Shown here piece after piece: positions 9,433-19,401 of a stretch of DNA of 64,000 bases. The notes beneath the pieces were generated by a model, which was not told the origin of the DNA, made no database searches, and saw nothing but the letters and a program-made list of their open reading frames with translations. The position numbers and the translations under genes were made by a program. The stretch is from the NCBI GenBank assembly GCA_027487385.1, contig JAIYDS010000236.1, forward strand, positions 1 through 64,000, in the 5' to 3' direction. The first letter of the stretch is position 1. Every line of letters begins with the position of its first letter. The stretch comes from Acetobacteraceae bacterium. Lineage in GTDB: Bacteria; Pseudomonadota; Alphaproteobacteria; Acetobacterales; Acetobacteraceae.

Positions 9433-10437
9433 TCATCGCTGCACCTTGTGCAGGAATTCGCGCCATTGCGCGAGGACCGGCGCCTCGGCGAAGTCCCGCT
9501 TGAAGCGGGCGCGTCCGGCGGCGGCGAGCGCCTGGGCGCGGGCGGGATCGGCCAGCAGGGCGCGGATCGCCGCCGCCATGGGCTCGGGCTCGTCCACCGG
9601 CACCAGAAGGCCGGTCTCGCCGTCCTCGATCAGCTCGGCAGGGCCCTGGGCGGCGGCGGCGATGACGGGGCGCGCGGCGGACCAGGCCTCCAGCACCACA
9701 TTGCCGAGCGGCTCGTGGCGCGAGGGGCAGAGGAAGAGGTCGCATTCGGCGAGCAGGGCGCCGGTGTCCTGGCGCCAGCCGAGCAGCGTCAGCCGTTCCG
9801 CCACGCCGCATTCACGCGCCAGCGCCTCCAGCGCGGGGCGTTCCGGGCCTTCGCCCGCGATGCTGAGGCGCGCTTCCGGCACCAGCGCCAGGGCGCGGAT
9901 CAGCGTGTCGAAGCCCTTGTTCGGATGCAGCCGGCCCATGGCCAGAAGATGCCCGCCCCCGGGGCGGGGCGCAGCCGGGGTGCCGGCGAAATCCGTGGCG
10001 AAATTGGGCAGATAATGCACCCGCTGTTCGGGCCAGCCCTGGGCGATGATCCAGCGCTGCAAATCCCGCGTATTGCCCACCAGATGGTCGCAATGGCGGT
10101 AGTATTTGAGGTCGTAATAGCCGCCCAGCCGCCCCACCAGCGTCCAGTCGCCGCGCGGCGTCATCCCGGCGGCACGGTTCATCCAGGCCATGGCGACGCG
10201 CGGGCGCCAATCGCTCAATATCCGGCCAAGCCGCAGGGGCGTCAGGATGTCCAGCGCGCCGCCAAAGCGCAGTTGCACCGGCGAAGCGGCAGCGATGCGC
10301 GCGGCACGGCCGGCATCGCGGCGGATCACCGGCAGCACCTCCTCACCGGCGCCATGCAGGGCGAGGGTCAGGCGCTCGTAGAAGGCCTCGGCCCCGCCTT
10401 GTGGCGCGCCGGCCATGATATTGGCGAGGCGGATCAT
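9433..10437 (-). CDS. Glycosyltransferase (GT4-like)
   Basis: GRLHPNKGFDTLIRAL, CPSRHEPLGNVVLEAWSAARPVIA. Confidence 0.9.
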   Translation of the reverse strand: MIRLANIMAGAPQGGAEAFYERLTLALHGAGEEVLPVIRRDAGRAARIAAASPVQLRFGGALDILTPLRLGRILSDWRPRVAMAWMNRAAGMTPRGDWTLVGRLGGYYDLKYYRHCDHLVGNTRDLQRWIIAQGWPEQRVHYLPNFATDFAGTPAAPRPGGGHLLAMGRLHPNKGFDTLIRALALVPEARLSIAGEGPERPALEALARECGVAERLTLLGWRQDTGALLAECDLFLCPSRHEPLGNVVLEAWSAARPVIAAAAQGPAELIEDGETGLLVPVDEPEPMAAAIRALLADPARAQALAAAGRARFKRDFAEAPVLAQWREFLHKVQR

Positions 10438-11393
10438 GCCAGCGCCTCGAAGGCCTGGGCCACATCGGCCCAGTTCGGGCCAGGGCCGCGCGCCAGCGCC
10501 GCGCGGTGCATGCGCAGCCAGAGTGCGTCATCGCTCATCAGGCTTTGAGCGGCGGCGACGAACTCCGCCTCGCTGCGCGCGACAATGCCGGTCAGCCCAT
10601 CCTCAATTCGCTCGGCGACCGCGCCGCGGTCCATCACCACGCAGGGCAGGCCCGCCGCCTGGGCCTCGGCCACGGCCAGGCAAAAAGTCTCGCCCGGGTC
10701 GCCCAGATAGAGCATGCAGCGCGCCTGGATCAGCCGCGCCAGCAGATCGGGCCGGGGCAGGGGCGCGAAGAGGCGCACACCCGGCACGGCCTCGGCCCGG
10801 GCGAGGATGGGGGCGGCCCGCTGCGCCAGGCGCGGGTCGCCGCCATAGGTCGCCGCACCGGAATAGGCATGCAGCTCGCCGCAGCCGATCCGCGGCCAGA
10901 TGCGGGCCAGCTCATCCAGGCCGCGCAGCGGGTTCGAGGTGAAGACGGCCACCGGCGGCGGCGCCAGGCGTTCGCGCTGGAGGATGTCGAAAGGCGGCGC
11001 CACGGCGAGCGGTATCTCCGCCCGCAGCCCGGGCAGCCAGCCGGGCAGGGTGGCCGCGTGGAACCTCCCGAGCGTGACCAGGGCCGGGCGCGCCAGCAGC
11101 AGGGGCAGGAGGTGGCGCGGCTTGCGCAGATAGCCGGCCGGATTGTGCAGCCAGAGCACCCGCCGGCCGCGCGGCAATTCCCGGAAGAGGCGGGGCACGC
11201 GGGTTGCGATCACCAGATCGGCCTTGGGTGGCAGCGTCGCGCGCTCGCCCTCGAAATGCAGGATCAGCTCATGCCCGCGCCGCTGGAGGGATTGCGCCAG
11301 CAGCGCCACGGCGGTCTCCACCCCGCCCAGCGGGCGCTGGCCGATGGCGTTGGCCTCGATGCGCGGCCCCTCATTGGCAAGCACGATTCTCAA
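10434..11393 (-). CDS. Glycosyltransferase (GT4-like)
   Basis: FLANEG..GGVETAVALLAQSL; GETFCLAVAEAQAAGLPCVV; TTG start overlapping the upstream stop. Confidence 0.82.
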   Translation of the reverse strand: MRIVLANEGPRIEANAIGQRPLGGVETAVALLAQSLQRRGHELILHFEGERATLPPKADLVIATRVPRLFRELPRGRRVLWLHNPAGYLRKPRHLLPLLLARPALVTLGRFHAATLPGWLPGLRAEIPLAVAPPFDILQRERLAPPPVAVFTSNPLRGLDELARIWPRIGCGELHAYSGAATYGGDPRLAQRAAPILARAEAVPGVRLFAPLPRPDLLARLIQARCMLYLGDPGETFCLAVAEAQAAGLPCVVMDRGAVAERIEDGLTGIVARSEAEFVAAAQSLMSDDALWLRMHRAALARGPGPNWADVAQAFEALA

Positions 11394-12154
11394 GAGCGGT
11401 GCCGCTCCGGCTCCAGCCGGGCCTTGAGGTGGGACAGTAGGGGAAACAGCCCGGCGCAGAGCGCGATGAGCAGGCCCCAGCCGCCCTCCTTGTAGCCCTT
11501 GCGCCCGATCAGGCATTTGAAGGTGCGGGAGATGAAGCGCCGCACATTGTTGCCGAGGGTGCCGATATCGCCCTGCTCCAGGAGATCCGCCGCCTTGGCG
11601 CTGCTGTAGCGGTCCAGCCTTCGCAGCATGTCGGAGATGTCGCGGTCCACCTCATGGCGGATGCCATGCGCGGTCAGCCGCTCGCCCTCGGAACCGGTCC
11701 AGTCCAGGCCGGGATGCACGCGCTGCGCCCGCCAATGCTTGGCGCCGCGGCGGAAGAGGATGGGCTTCAGCGTGGTGCCAAAGCTGCCGCCCCAGCCATG
11801 CAGGATCAGCCGCTCGCCCACGTAATTGTCGATGCGGACGCGGTGGAAGGCGGCATGGCTGCGCGCGATCAGCGCGCGGATCTCGGCGCCGAGTTCGGGA
11901 GGGACGCGCTCATCGGCATCCACCTCCAGGATCCAGTCGCCCGAGCAGGCGGCGATGCCGGCATTGCGCCGATCACCTTCGAGCTTCCAGGCGCCCTCCA
12001 GCAGCACCGCGCCGGCGGCGCGGGCGATCTCGGCGCTGGCATCGCTGCTGCGGTCCAGCACCACGACGATCTCATCGGCGAAGCCGAGCGTGGCCAGGCA
12101 GGCGGGCAGCCGGGCCTCCTCGTTCCGCGCGACGACGAGAGCGGAAAGCCTCAT
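11390..12154 (-). CDS. Glycosyltransferase family 2 (LPS core-type)
   Basis: LSALVVARNEEARLPACLATLGFADEIVVVLD...DWILEVDADERV. Confidence 0.9.
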   Translation of the reverse strand: MRLSALVVARNEEARLPACLATLGFADEIVVVLDRSSDASAEIARAAGAVLLEGAWKLEGDRRNAGIAACSGDWILEVDADERVPPELGAEIRALIARSHAAFHRVRIDNYVGERLILHGWGGSFGTTLKPILFRRGAKHWRAQRVHPGLDWTGSEGERLTAHGIRHEVDRDISDMLRRLDRYSSAKAADLLEQGDIGTLGNNVRRFISRTFKCLIGRKGYKEGGWGLLIALCAGLFPLLSHLKARLEPERHRS

Positions 12155-13065
12155 GCCGGCACCGGAAGCGCCAGGACGCGCCCAGCGGCTTCGACCACCG
12201 CATCCACCGCCAGGCGCTGCATGGGGGTATTGGCCGGCGGCCCCTTGGCCAGCACGGCCTGGGCGCGGGCACCGATCGGGGCGTATTCGCTGGCGGGGGT
12301 GGGCCCAAACAGGCCCAGCGTCGGCGCGCCGGTCGCGGCGGAGATGTGCATCAGGCCGGAATCATTGCCGACGAAAAGCGCGCCCCGCGCCAGCACCGCC
12401 GCCACCTCGGGCAGGGTGAGCTGGCCCACCAGGTCCACCGCCTCGGGCAGGGCGGCGAGGACGGGGGCCGCCATCTCGCGCTCCGCCACGCCCGGCCCGC
12501 CCAGGATGGCAAGGCGCGCGCCGGGCAGCAGGCCGTCCGGGCCGGTGAGCTTCTGGGCGAGGGCGATGAAGCGCTCGGCCGGCCACATCTTCACCCGCCA
12601 ATTGGCGGTGGGGCCCAGGATGAGCCAGGGGCCGCCGGGTAGCAGCGCGGCCGCGCGCGCCTGCTCGGCCGGGCCGAACCAGGCGACGGGGCGCGGGGCG
12701 GGGGTCACCCCCAGCGTCTCGGCGATGTGCAGCAGGCGGTGGCCCTGGCGGCGGCCGCCCTTCATCACGGCGCGGCGCTTCGCCCAGAGCAGCCAGGCGA
12801 TGGCCGAGCCGCGCAGATCCACCACCAGATCCCAGCGGCGGAAGGCCACCTGGCGCCACAGCTCCAGCCAATGCAGGGACCAGCGCCGCTTGGTGACGGG
12901 GATGATCCGCTCCAGCCCGGGCATGCGGGTGAAGACGCCCTCGGCCACGGTGCCGCAGACAATGGTGACCCGCGCCGCCGGGCTTTCCCGCAGCAGATGA
13001 TCCAGCAGGCCGGTGGAGAGCACCGCGTCGCCAATCCGGGTGGAGGTGATGAAAAGGATGCGCAC
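12151..13065 (-). CDS. Glycosyltransferase family 9 / LPS heptosyltransferase
   Basis: ILFITSTRIGDAVLSTGLLDHLLR; FVGNDSGLMHISAATGAPTLGLFGPT. Confidence 0.9.
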   Translation of the reverse strand: MRILFITSTRIGDAVLSTGLLDHLLRESPAARVTIVCGTVAEGVFTRMPGLERIIPVTKRRWSLHWLELWRQVAFRRWDLVVDLRGSAIAWLLWAKRRAVMKGGRRQGHRLLHIAETLGVTPAPRPVAWFGPAEQARAAALLPGGPWLILGPTANWRVKMWPAERFIALAQKLTGPDGLLPGARLAILGGPGVAEREMAAPVLAALPEAVDLVGQLTLPEVAAVLARGALFVGNDSGLMHISAATGAPTLGLFGPTPASEYAPIGARAQAVLAKGPPANTPMQRLAVDAVVEAAGRVLALPVPA

Positions 13066-13175
13066 AAGGAACCCTTTAGCAGAGAGCGGCCTCTAGCAGA
13101 ATCGGCGCGGCTTGAACCCCCTGCCTGACCGCCCCCCTGCTTGAACCCCCTGGGGGAAACCGCCACATCTCCCGG

Positions 13176-13988
13176 ATGCCGATCGCCACCCTGACCGACC
13201 GCGCCGTCCTCGAAGTGACGGGCGAGGACCGCCTGGCCTTCCTGCAGGGGTTGGTCTCCAACGACGTCCTGGCGGCGGCCCCGGGCCGGGCCGTCTGGTC
13301 CGCGCTGCTGACGCCGCAGGGCAAGTGGCTGGCCGATTTCTTCCTGACCGCCGAGGCGGACCGCCTGCTGCTGGACGCGGAGGCCAGCCAGGCCGAGATG
13401 CTGATGGCGAAGCTGCTGCGCTTCCGCCTGCGCTCCAAGGTGGCCATGGCGGTGCTGCCCGGCTGGGCGGTGCAGGCGGGCTGGGGCGGAACCGCCCTGC
13501 CCCATGGCGCCGCGCCCGACCCTCGCCTGGACGAGGCCGGTTGGCGCTGGATGACCGCCGCTCCCGTGGCGCCCGATGCCATTCCCGATGAATACGACGC
13601 CCATCGGCTGCGGCTCGGCCTGCCCGATGGCTCGCGCGACATGCAGGCCGAGCAGTCGGTGCTGCTGGAAGCCGGCTTCGATGAGTTGCACGGCGTCTCC
13701 TGGTCCAAGGGCTGCTACATGGGTCAGGAATTGACGGCGCGGACCAAGTATCGCGGCCTGGTGAAGCGCCGCCTGGTGCCGGTCACGGTCGAGGGTCCCC
13801 TGCCTCCACGCGGCACGCCCATCTCGCTGGAAGGCGCCGAGGTCGGCGAGATGCGTTCGGGTCGCGAAGGGTTGGGGATGGCACTGCTGCGGCTTTCGGC
13901 CCTTGGGGCGGTGCTGGAATGCGGTGGGGCGCGGCTGCTGCCGCGCATTCCGGGCTGGATGAGGCTGCCGGAGCCCAGCGATGCCTGA
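13176..13988 (+). CDS. ygfZ: Folate-binding protein YgfZ (GcvT-like)
   Basis: KGCYMGQELTARTKYRGLVKRRLVPV is the YgfZ signature K-G-C-Y-x-G-Q-E. Confidence 0.93.
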   Translation: MPIATLTDRAVLEVTGEDRLAFLQGLVSNDVLAAAPGRAVWSALLTPQGKWLADFFLTAEADRLLLDAEASQAEMLMAKLLRFRLRSKVAMAVLPGWAVQAGWGGTALPHGAAPDPRLDEAGWRWMTAAPVAPDAIPDEYDAHRLRLGLPDGSRDMQAEQSVLLEAGFDELHGVSWSKGCYMGQELTARTKYRGLVKRRLVPVTVEGPLPPRGTPISLEGAEVGEMRSGREGLGMALLRLSALGAVLECGGARLLPRIPGWMRLPEPSDA

Positions 13989-14439
13989 GGATCACGGCCC
14001 AGGTGTCCGGTTTCCGCCGCCGGTCATTGTCGTCGCGGCGTTGATCCTGGCCTGGGGGCTGCAGCGCCTCCTGCCGATTCAGCTGGGCCCGCCCGCCGTG
14101 GCGCTGGGCGGCATGGTGATCTTCCTGGCCATGGGTTGGGTGGGCTGGGCGCTTCTGGTTCTGGTCCGCGCCGGAAATGACCCACGGCCGGACAAGCCGG
14201 ATGCCGCCTTCGTCGTCGCCGGCCCTTACCGCTTCGGCCGCAACCCCATCTATTTCGGCTTCCTGCTCTTTCTCGCCGGGGTGGCGCTGAGTTGGGGCAC
14301 GCTCTGGGCCTGGCTCGCCGTTGGCGCCGTCTTCCTGGCGCTGGACCTGTATGTCGTGCGGCGCGAGGAGGCCTATCTGCGGGCGCGCTTTCCGGAGAGC
14401 TACCCGGCCTATGCGGCGCGGATCCGGCGCTGGGTTTAG
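13981..14439 (+). CDS. Isoprenylcysteine carboxyl methyltransferase (ICMT)-family membrane protein
   Basis: GPYRFGRNPIYFGFLLFLAGVAL...RREEAYLRARFPESYPAYAARIRRW. Confidence 0.88.
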   Translation: MPEDHGPGVRFPPPVIVVAALILAWGLQRLLPIQLGPPAVALGGMVIFLAMGWVGWALLVLVRAGNDPRPDKPDAAFVVAGPYRFGRNPIYFGFLLFLAGVALSWGTLWAWLAVGAVFLALDLYVVRREEAYLRARFPESYPAYAARIRRWV

Positions 14440-15767
14440 ACCTGAAGCAACGCCCGCAGTTGCTCCACCTGCACCTTGCCCAGCGCGGTGCGCGGCAGCG
14501 CCGGCAGGCGCAGCACGGCGCGGGGATGCTTGAAGCGCGCCAGCTTCCCCTCGAAATGCGCGGCGATCAGTGACTCGTTGAAGCCGGGTTCGGCCACGAT
14601 CACGGCGACGGGCACCTCGCCCCAGCGCGGATCGGGTCGGCCGATGACGGCGTATTCGCGCAGCCCTGGCACCTCGGCCAGCACACGCTCCAGCTCGGCG
14701 GGGTAGATGTTCTCGCCGCCCGAGATGATCACGCGCTTCAGGCGATCGGTGAACCAGAAGCGGCCCTTATCGTCCTGCAGGCCGACATCGCCGGTGCGGA
14801 ACCAGCCCTCATGCAGCGCTTCTGACGTGGCGTCGGGGCGGTTCCAATAGCCGGTCATGACATTGGCGCCGCGGATCTCGATCTCACCTGGCGTTCCGCG
14901 CGGGGCCTCGCTGCCGTCCGCCAGCGCGATGCGCGCCTCGCAGAGCGGCGCGGGCATGCCGATGGAGCCTGGTGCAGCCAGCGCCTCTTCGCGCGTCTGG
15001 GCGATGGCGATGGGGCTGGTCTCCGTCATGCCATAGACCTGCTGCACCGGGATGCCGCGCGCGTGAAACGCCTCGATCAGGGCGAGCGGCACCTCGGAGG
15101 AGCCGGCGCCGATGGCGCGCAGCGCGCTGAGATCCGCGGTCGTCCAACGCGGATGCGCCACCAGCGCTGCCATCACCGCCGGCACCAGCAGCGTCAGGGT
15201 GGGGCGCAGCCGCTCCACCGCGTCGAAAAAGGCGTCCGGGTCGAATTTCGGCACTAGCGTGACGCGCGCGCCGGCCAGCAGCGCCGGCACGGTCTGGATG
15301 TTGAGCCCGCCCACATGAAAGAGCGGCAGCACCGTCAGCACGTGATCCGTCGGTGTCAGGTCGAAGAGGCGGCGCGCGTTTTCCGCATTGGCGTGGAGCG
15401 CCGCGCGGCTGAGCATCGCGCCTTTGGGCCGGCCCGTGGTGCCGGAGGTGTAGCCGATCAGCAGCGCCGTGCAGGGCGTGGCCGAGGGCATGGCATGCGG
15501 GGTGACGGCGCCCGAGGCGGGCCCCTCGCGCAGCAAGGCAAGCCCGGCATCGCCGGCGATCCATTGCAGTTCTTCGGCCGCGAGCCGCCAGTTCAGCGGC
15601 ACCAGCACGGCGCCGATCCGCTCGCAGGCAAAGAGGCAGGCCAGCATCCCCGGATCGTTCAGCCCGATCCAGCCGACGCGATCCCCGGCGCGAATGCCCT
15701 CGCCGCGCAGCAGCGCTTCCTCCGCCTCGATCAGTGACTTGAGCGCAGCGAGGTCGAAGCCCTCCAT
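14436..15767 (-). CDS. Acyl-CoA synthetase / AMP-dependent CoA ligase
   Basis: YTSGTTGRPKGAMLSRAAL; GWFRTGDVGLQDDKGRFWFTDRLKRVIISGGENIYPAELE. Confidence 0.93.
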   Translation of the reverse strand: MEGFDLAALKSLIEAEEALLRGEGIRAGDRVGWIGLNDPGMLACLFACERIGAVLVPLNWRLAAEELQWIAGDAGLALLREGPASGAVTPHAMPSATPCTALLIGYTSGTTGRPKGAMLSRAALHANAENARRLFDLTPTDHVLTVLPLFHVGGLNIQTVPALLAGARVTLVPKFDPDAFFDAVERLRPTLTLLVPAVMAALVAHPRWTTADLSALRAIGAGSSEVPLALIEAFHARGIPVQQVYGMTETSPIAIAQTREEALAAPGSIGMPAPLCEARIALADGSEAPRGTPGEIEIRGANVMTGYWNRPDATSEALHEGWFRTGDVGLQDDKGRFWFTDRLKRVIISGGENIYPAELERVLAEVPGLREYAVIGRPDPRWGEVPVAVIVAEPGFNESLIAAHFEGKLARFKHPRAVLRLPALPRTALGKVQVEQLRALLQV

Positions 15768-17029
15768 CAATCCGTCTCGCCTTTTTCGTAAAGCGCCTCG
15801 CGCCCGATGCGGTCCACGCAAAGCTCCGCCGTCCAGGGCAGCATGAGGCTGCCGCAGCGGCTGTCGCGGTAGATGCGCTCCAGCGGCAAGGTCTTCAGCA
15901 TGGCCTGGCCGCCGCAGGTGCGCACCGCCTTGGCGGCCAGGGCGTTGGCATTCTCCATCACCGTGTTCTGCGCGGCCAGCGCGCGCAGCATCTGCTCCTT
16001 GGAAGGGTCGGGCCCGGCCTCGCTGATGGCCTGGAACCAGAGCGCCTTGGTCTGCTCCAGCATGATGCGCATCTCGGCCACGGCGATCTGCTTGGTGGGA
16101 TACATGCGGCGCTTCACCGGCGGCGTGCCAGGCTGCTCGCCGCGCAGGTAACGCACGGTGAAGTCATAGGCGGCCTGGGCGAGACCCATATAGGTGGGCG
16201 TCAGCGTCATGAACATGTGCGGCCAGCGGGAGGCGGCCTGGAAATAGAGGCCGGGCGGCATCAGCGCGGCACTTTCAGGCACGAAGACATCCTTGAAGAT
16301 GAGGTTGCGGCTGACCGTGCCGCGCATGCCCAAGGGGTCCCACTCGCCCTCGACGGAGACGCCCGGCGCATCCTTCGGAATGGCGAGGTAGAGCGTGTCG
16401 CGCCGCGAGAGCTTCGCCTCACCCTGCACCTCGGTGCAGAGGATGCCGTAGCAATCCGCATGGCCGGAAAGCGAGGCGAAGATCTTCTTGCCGTTGATGC
16501 GGAAGCCGCCTTCGACGGGCGTGGCGGTGGTGCCGAAGGCCACGGTGCCGGCCGCCGCCGCGCCCCCCTCGGAGAAGGGCTGCGAGAAGATCGCGCCGCG
16601 CCCCAGGATGTTCTCGTAATGCAGCTTGCGGCGGTCGTGATGCAGCGCGCGCGTCGTTGCATCCATCTCCAAATCGTCGGTCAGCAGGCCGGTCCAGAGC
16701 GTGCTGCAGACATGCATGTTCCAGGTCAGCGCCGTCGCGCCGCAATACCGGCCGAACTCGGCGGCGGCCAGGCAATAGGCGCGGAAATCGGCGCCCATGC
16801 CGCCATCCGCGCGCGGGATGCAGATGCCGAGCCAGCCTTCGCGCCGCATGTCGTCATAATTGTCGGTGGGGAAGCTGGCTTCGCGGTCCCAGCGGGCGGC
16901 GCGGGGCGCCAGCACGCGGGCGCCGAATTCCCGGGCGCGGGCGGTCAGATCGGCCTCGAAGGGCGAGAGGCGGAAGCCGCGCGGGTCGAAGATCGGCGCA
17001 TCGGCGGTCAGCGGGAGTGGCATGTCCAT
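15767..17029 (-). CDS. Acyl-CoA dehydrogenase family protein
   Basis: 420 aa; ACAD fold signatures (FSQPFSEGGAA..., QTKALWFQAI, RTCGGQAMLKTLPLERIYRDSR). Confidence 0.9.
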   Translation of the reverse strand: MDMPLPLTADAPIFDPRGFRLSPFEADLTARAREFGARVLAPRAARWDREASFPTDNYDDMRREGWLGICIPRADGGMGADFRAYCLAAAEFGRYCGATALTWNMHVCSTLWTGLLTDDLEMDATTRALHHDRRKLHYENILGRGAIFSQPFSEGGAAAAGTVAFGTTATPVEGGFRINGKKIFASLSGHADCYGILCTEVQGEAKLSRRDTLYLAIPKDAPGVSVEGEWDPLGMRGTVSRNLIFKDVFVPESAALMPPGLYFQAASRWPHMFMTLTPTYMGLAQAAYDFTVRYLRGEQPGTPPVKRRMYPTKQIAVAEMRIMLEQTKALWFQAISEAGPDPSKEQMLRALAAQNTVMENANALAAKAVRTCGGQAMLKTLPLERIYRDSRCGSLMLPWTAELCVDRIGREALYEKGETD

Positions 17030-17041
17030 GGGCGCTCTCCT

Positions 17042-17764
17042 TCAGCTCAGGAAATCATGCAGGGCGGTGTGGAAGGCGTCTGGCGCCTCCAGCGGCAACA
17101 GGTGACCCACGCCGGGAATGACCAGCAGCCGGGCATTGGGCATCGCCTCTGCCATGCGGGCCATGCCGCGCGGCGGGGCGGTCTGGTCGGCCTCGCCGGC
17201 GATGAGCAGCGCGGGCTGGGTCACGCGCGGCAGGTCGGCGCGGCGGTCGAAGCCGGTCAGCACCCCCAGCGTCGCGCGATAGGCGGCCTCATTCACGCTC
17301 GCCATGGCGGCCATGGCGGAGGGCCCGGCGGCGGGATCGGCCGCAGGGCCGAGCATGGTGGGAACCAGCGCGGCGGCGACGCCCGCCATGCCGATCCCCT
17401 CATCCAAGGGCTTTCGCCGGGCGGCGAGGAAGCTTTCGCGGAAGGCCGGGTCGCGGCTGCCGAAGGCCGGGGAACTCGCGACGATGACCAGGCGCCGGAC
17501 GCGCGTGGGGTGCCGCAGCGCCATCTCCAGCGCGATCATCCCGCCCAGCGAATGCCCCACCACATCGGCCTGGGCGGCCCCCTGCGCGTCCAGCAGCGCC
17601 ACCGCCGCATCGGCCAGCGCTTCGAAACCGTCGCAGGCGGGGGAGACGCCGTCATAGCCCGGCATGTCCATGGCGATGACCGGGCGCGGCGCCAGCGCCG
17701 CGACGCTCGGCGCCCAGAGCGCGGCGCGACCGCCAATGCCGTGCAGGAGAAGGGCCGGCGTCAC
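17042..17764 (-). CDS. Alpha/beta hydrolase (NicD-like N-formylmaleamate deformylase candidate)
   Basis: VVGHSLGGMIALEMALRHPTRVRRLVIV nucleophile elbow; start overlaps the NicX-like stop. Confidence 0.82.
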   Translation of the reverse strand: MTPALLLHGIGGRAALWAPSVAALAPRPVIAMDMPGYDGVSPACDGFEALADAAVALLDAQGAAQADVVGHSLGGMIALEMALRHPTRVRRLVIVASSPAFGSRDPAFRESFLAARRKPLDEGIGMAGVAAALVPTMLGPAADPAAGPSAMAAMASVNEAAYRATLGVLTGFDRRADLPRVTQPALLIAGEADQTAPPRGMARMAEAMPNARLLVIPGVGHLLPLEAPDAFHTALHDFLS

Positions 17765-18795
17765 AGCAGCACGCCTTCGCGCACCACATCCTCGCCATCG
17801 AGCGAGATGGTGGTGTTGAAGACGGGAATGTCGAAATGCCCTTCGGTGAAGCGCCCGGCGAATTCATTGGCGCCGGTGGAGAAGAGGAAATTGCCGGCGA
17901 CGGCCCGCAGTTCCGTCCCGTTGGTGTCTTCGCGGTCGTAGAAGCTGAGCGCCTCATAGCGCGCGGCGCGGTTCAGCCCCCAGCCGACATGGCTCACCGC
18001 ATAGGCCGCGCGGTCATTCCAGGCCTCGAGGTAGCGGCGCATCATCTCGGCATCGGCGCCGCGCCCCTCGATGCGGGTGATGTGGTCCGCCTCGATGGTC
18101 AGCGTGATCGGCTGCGCGATGTAGCGCTTGAAGGTGAGGTTCACATCGCCGGCATCCAGCACCAGCCGCCCCTCGACCGAGCCCGCGCGCGGAAAGGCGA
18201 CCAGGATGCCGCCTGGCCAATGCGCGATGGTGCCGGGCCGGTCCGTCCAGCCCCAGACGCCCACGCTGGGCGCGCCCTCCATGTTGACGCGCAGGTCCGT
18301 CCCGGCGGCGGAGGTGACGTGCATGCGCTTCGCCGCCCGCGCCCGCTTCACCGCGGCCTTGGCGATGGTCTCATCGGCATCGGTCGGCACCAGGCGCTCC
18401 AGCGCGTCCGGGTGCTCGTTGCTGACCATCAGCACGCGGCTGCCGGCGCCCAGGATCTGCTTCAGCTCCGGCGCATGGAGCAGCCCCTCGACGGTGAGGT
18501 CCACGATGAAGGGGCAGGCGGCCATGGCGGCGAGGGCGGCGGGGTGCCCGGCGATGGCTCTCGATGCGCCAGTGGATCGAATCGGAACCGGAGCGGTCTG
18601 TGGCGGGGTTGGGAGAGACATCCGGATGAATCGCGCGCCGATTCGCGCCAGCGCCGCCTCGGCCAAGGCCATGTTCAGGGGGCGGGAGCGACTTTCGGTC
18701 AGCACGCAGGCCAAATCGCCAGGGGCCAGCTTGCAGCGCCGGAACACGGCCTCAAAGGCCGCAATCCAACTGGGTTCCAGGGTCATCAGGGACAT
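17761..18795 (-). CDS. 2,5-dihydroxypyridine 5,6-dioxygenase (NicX)-like / M29-like metal enzyme
   Basis: 344 aa; GTDLRVNMEG...GWTDRPGTIAHWPGGILVAFPR...SHVGWGLNRAARYEALSFYDREDTNGTELRAVAGNFLFSTGAN resembles the NicX family. Confidence 0.75.
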   Translation of the reverse strand: MSLMTLEPSWIAAFEAVFRRCKLAPGDLACVLTESRSRPLNMALAEAALARIGARFIRMSLPTPPQTAPVPIRSTGASRAIAGHPAALAAMAACPFIVDLTVEGLLHAPELKQILGAGSRVLMVSNEHPDALERLVPTDADETIAKAAVKRARAAKRMHVTSAAGTDLRVNMEGAPSVGVWGWTDRPGTIAHWPGGILVAFPRAGSVEGRLVLDAGDVNLTFKRYIAQPITLTIEADHITRIEGRGADAEMMRRYLEAWNDRAAYAVSHVGWGLNRAARYEALSFYDREDTNGTELRAVAGNFLFSTGANEFAGRFTEGHFDIPVFNTTISLDGEDVVREGVLL

Positions 18796-18845
18796 GTCGG
18801 GCCTCCACGCGGAAGGGAGGATAACAGATGAAAATTCATATGTCA

Positions 18846-18875
18846 GGCATGCGTAGTTTCCCGTAATTGCATGCC
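18846..18875. promoter_or_regulatory. Inverted repeat GGCATGC-N16-GCATGCC between nicX-like and marR genes
   Basis: Perfect 7-bp arms at 18846-18852 and 18869-18875 in the divergent intergenic region. Confidence 0.55.
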
Positions 18876-18927
18876 CGCGAAACTGGCTCAGTATCCATGC
18901 CGTTGACGATTAACCCAGAGGTTCTCA

Positions 18928-19401
18928 ATGGAAGCCGCCAGTCCCAAGCCCGATCGTTTCGTGGACGACTACCTACTCTACCTGCTTGCGCGCGGCTCTC
19001 ACGCCGTTTCCTCCGAGTTTCATGCGAAGCTGCGCAAGGAAGGCATCTCCGTCCCGGTCTGGCGCGTCCTGGCCACTCTCTCGGGCAGCACCGGGGAAAC
19101 CGTGACTGGCCTTGCCGAGGCATGCCTGCTGCAACAGCCCACCATGACCAAGCTGCTCGACCGCATGGTGCGGGACGGGATCGTCAAGCGCATGCCGGAC
19201 GCGCGGGACCGGCGCGTGGTCCGCATCCAGATGCTGCCGCGCGGTGAGCAGATGGTGAAGGACCTGCTGGTGGCGGCCAAGGCGCATGAGGCCGAAGTGC
19301 TGGCCCGCTTCCCCGCGATCGACCAGACCCAGCTCAAGCAGTTGCTGCGCGCGATGATGGTGAAGCCGCCCAAGGTCCGCCGCAGCGCGATGGCCGCGTG
19401 A
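18928..19401 (+). CDS. MarR family transcriptional regulator
   Basis: wHTH with LAEACLLQQPTMTKLLDRMVRDGIVKRMPDARDRRVVRIQML. Confidence 0.92.
   Translation: MEAASPKPDRFVDDYLLYLLARGSHAVSSEFHAKLRKEGISVPVWRVLATLSGSTGETVTGLAEACLLQQPTMTKLLDRMVRDGIVKRMPDARDRRVVRIQMLPRGEQMVKDLLVAAKAHEAEVLARFPAIDQTQLKQLLRAMMVKPPKVRRSAMAA

Noticed and set aside
6839-10015. 1058-aa plus-strand ORF
   Set aside because: Alternative frame of the permease then antisense of asnB and GT; no coherent domain.
13128-13172. Repeated CTTGAACCCCCTG and CCCCCTGGGGG palindrome before ygfZ
   Set aside because: Short, C-rich and only two units; could be chance in a GC-rich leader.
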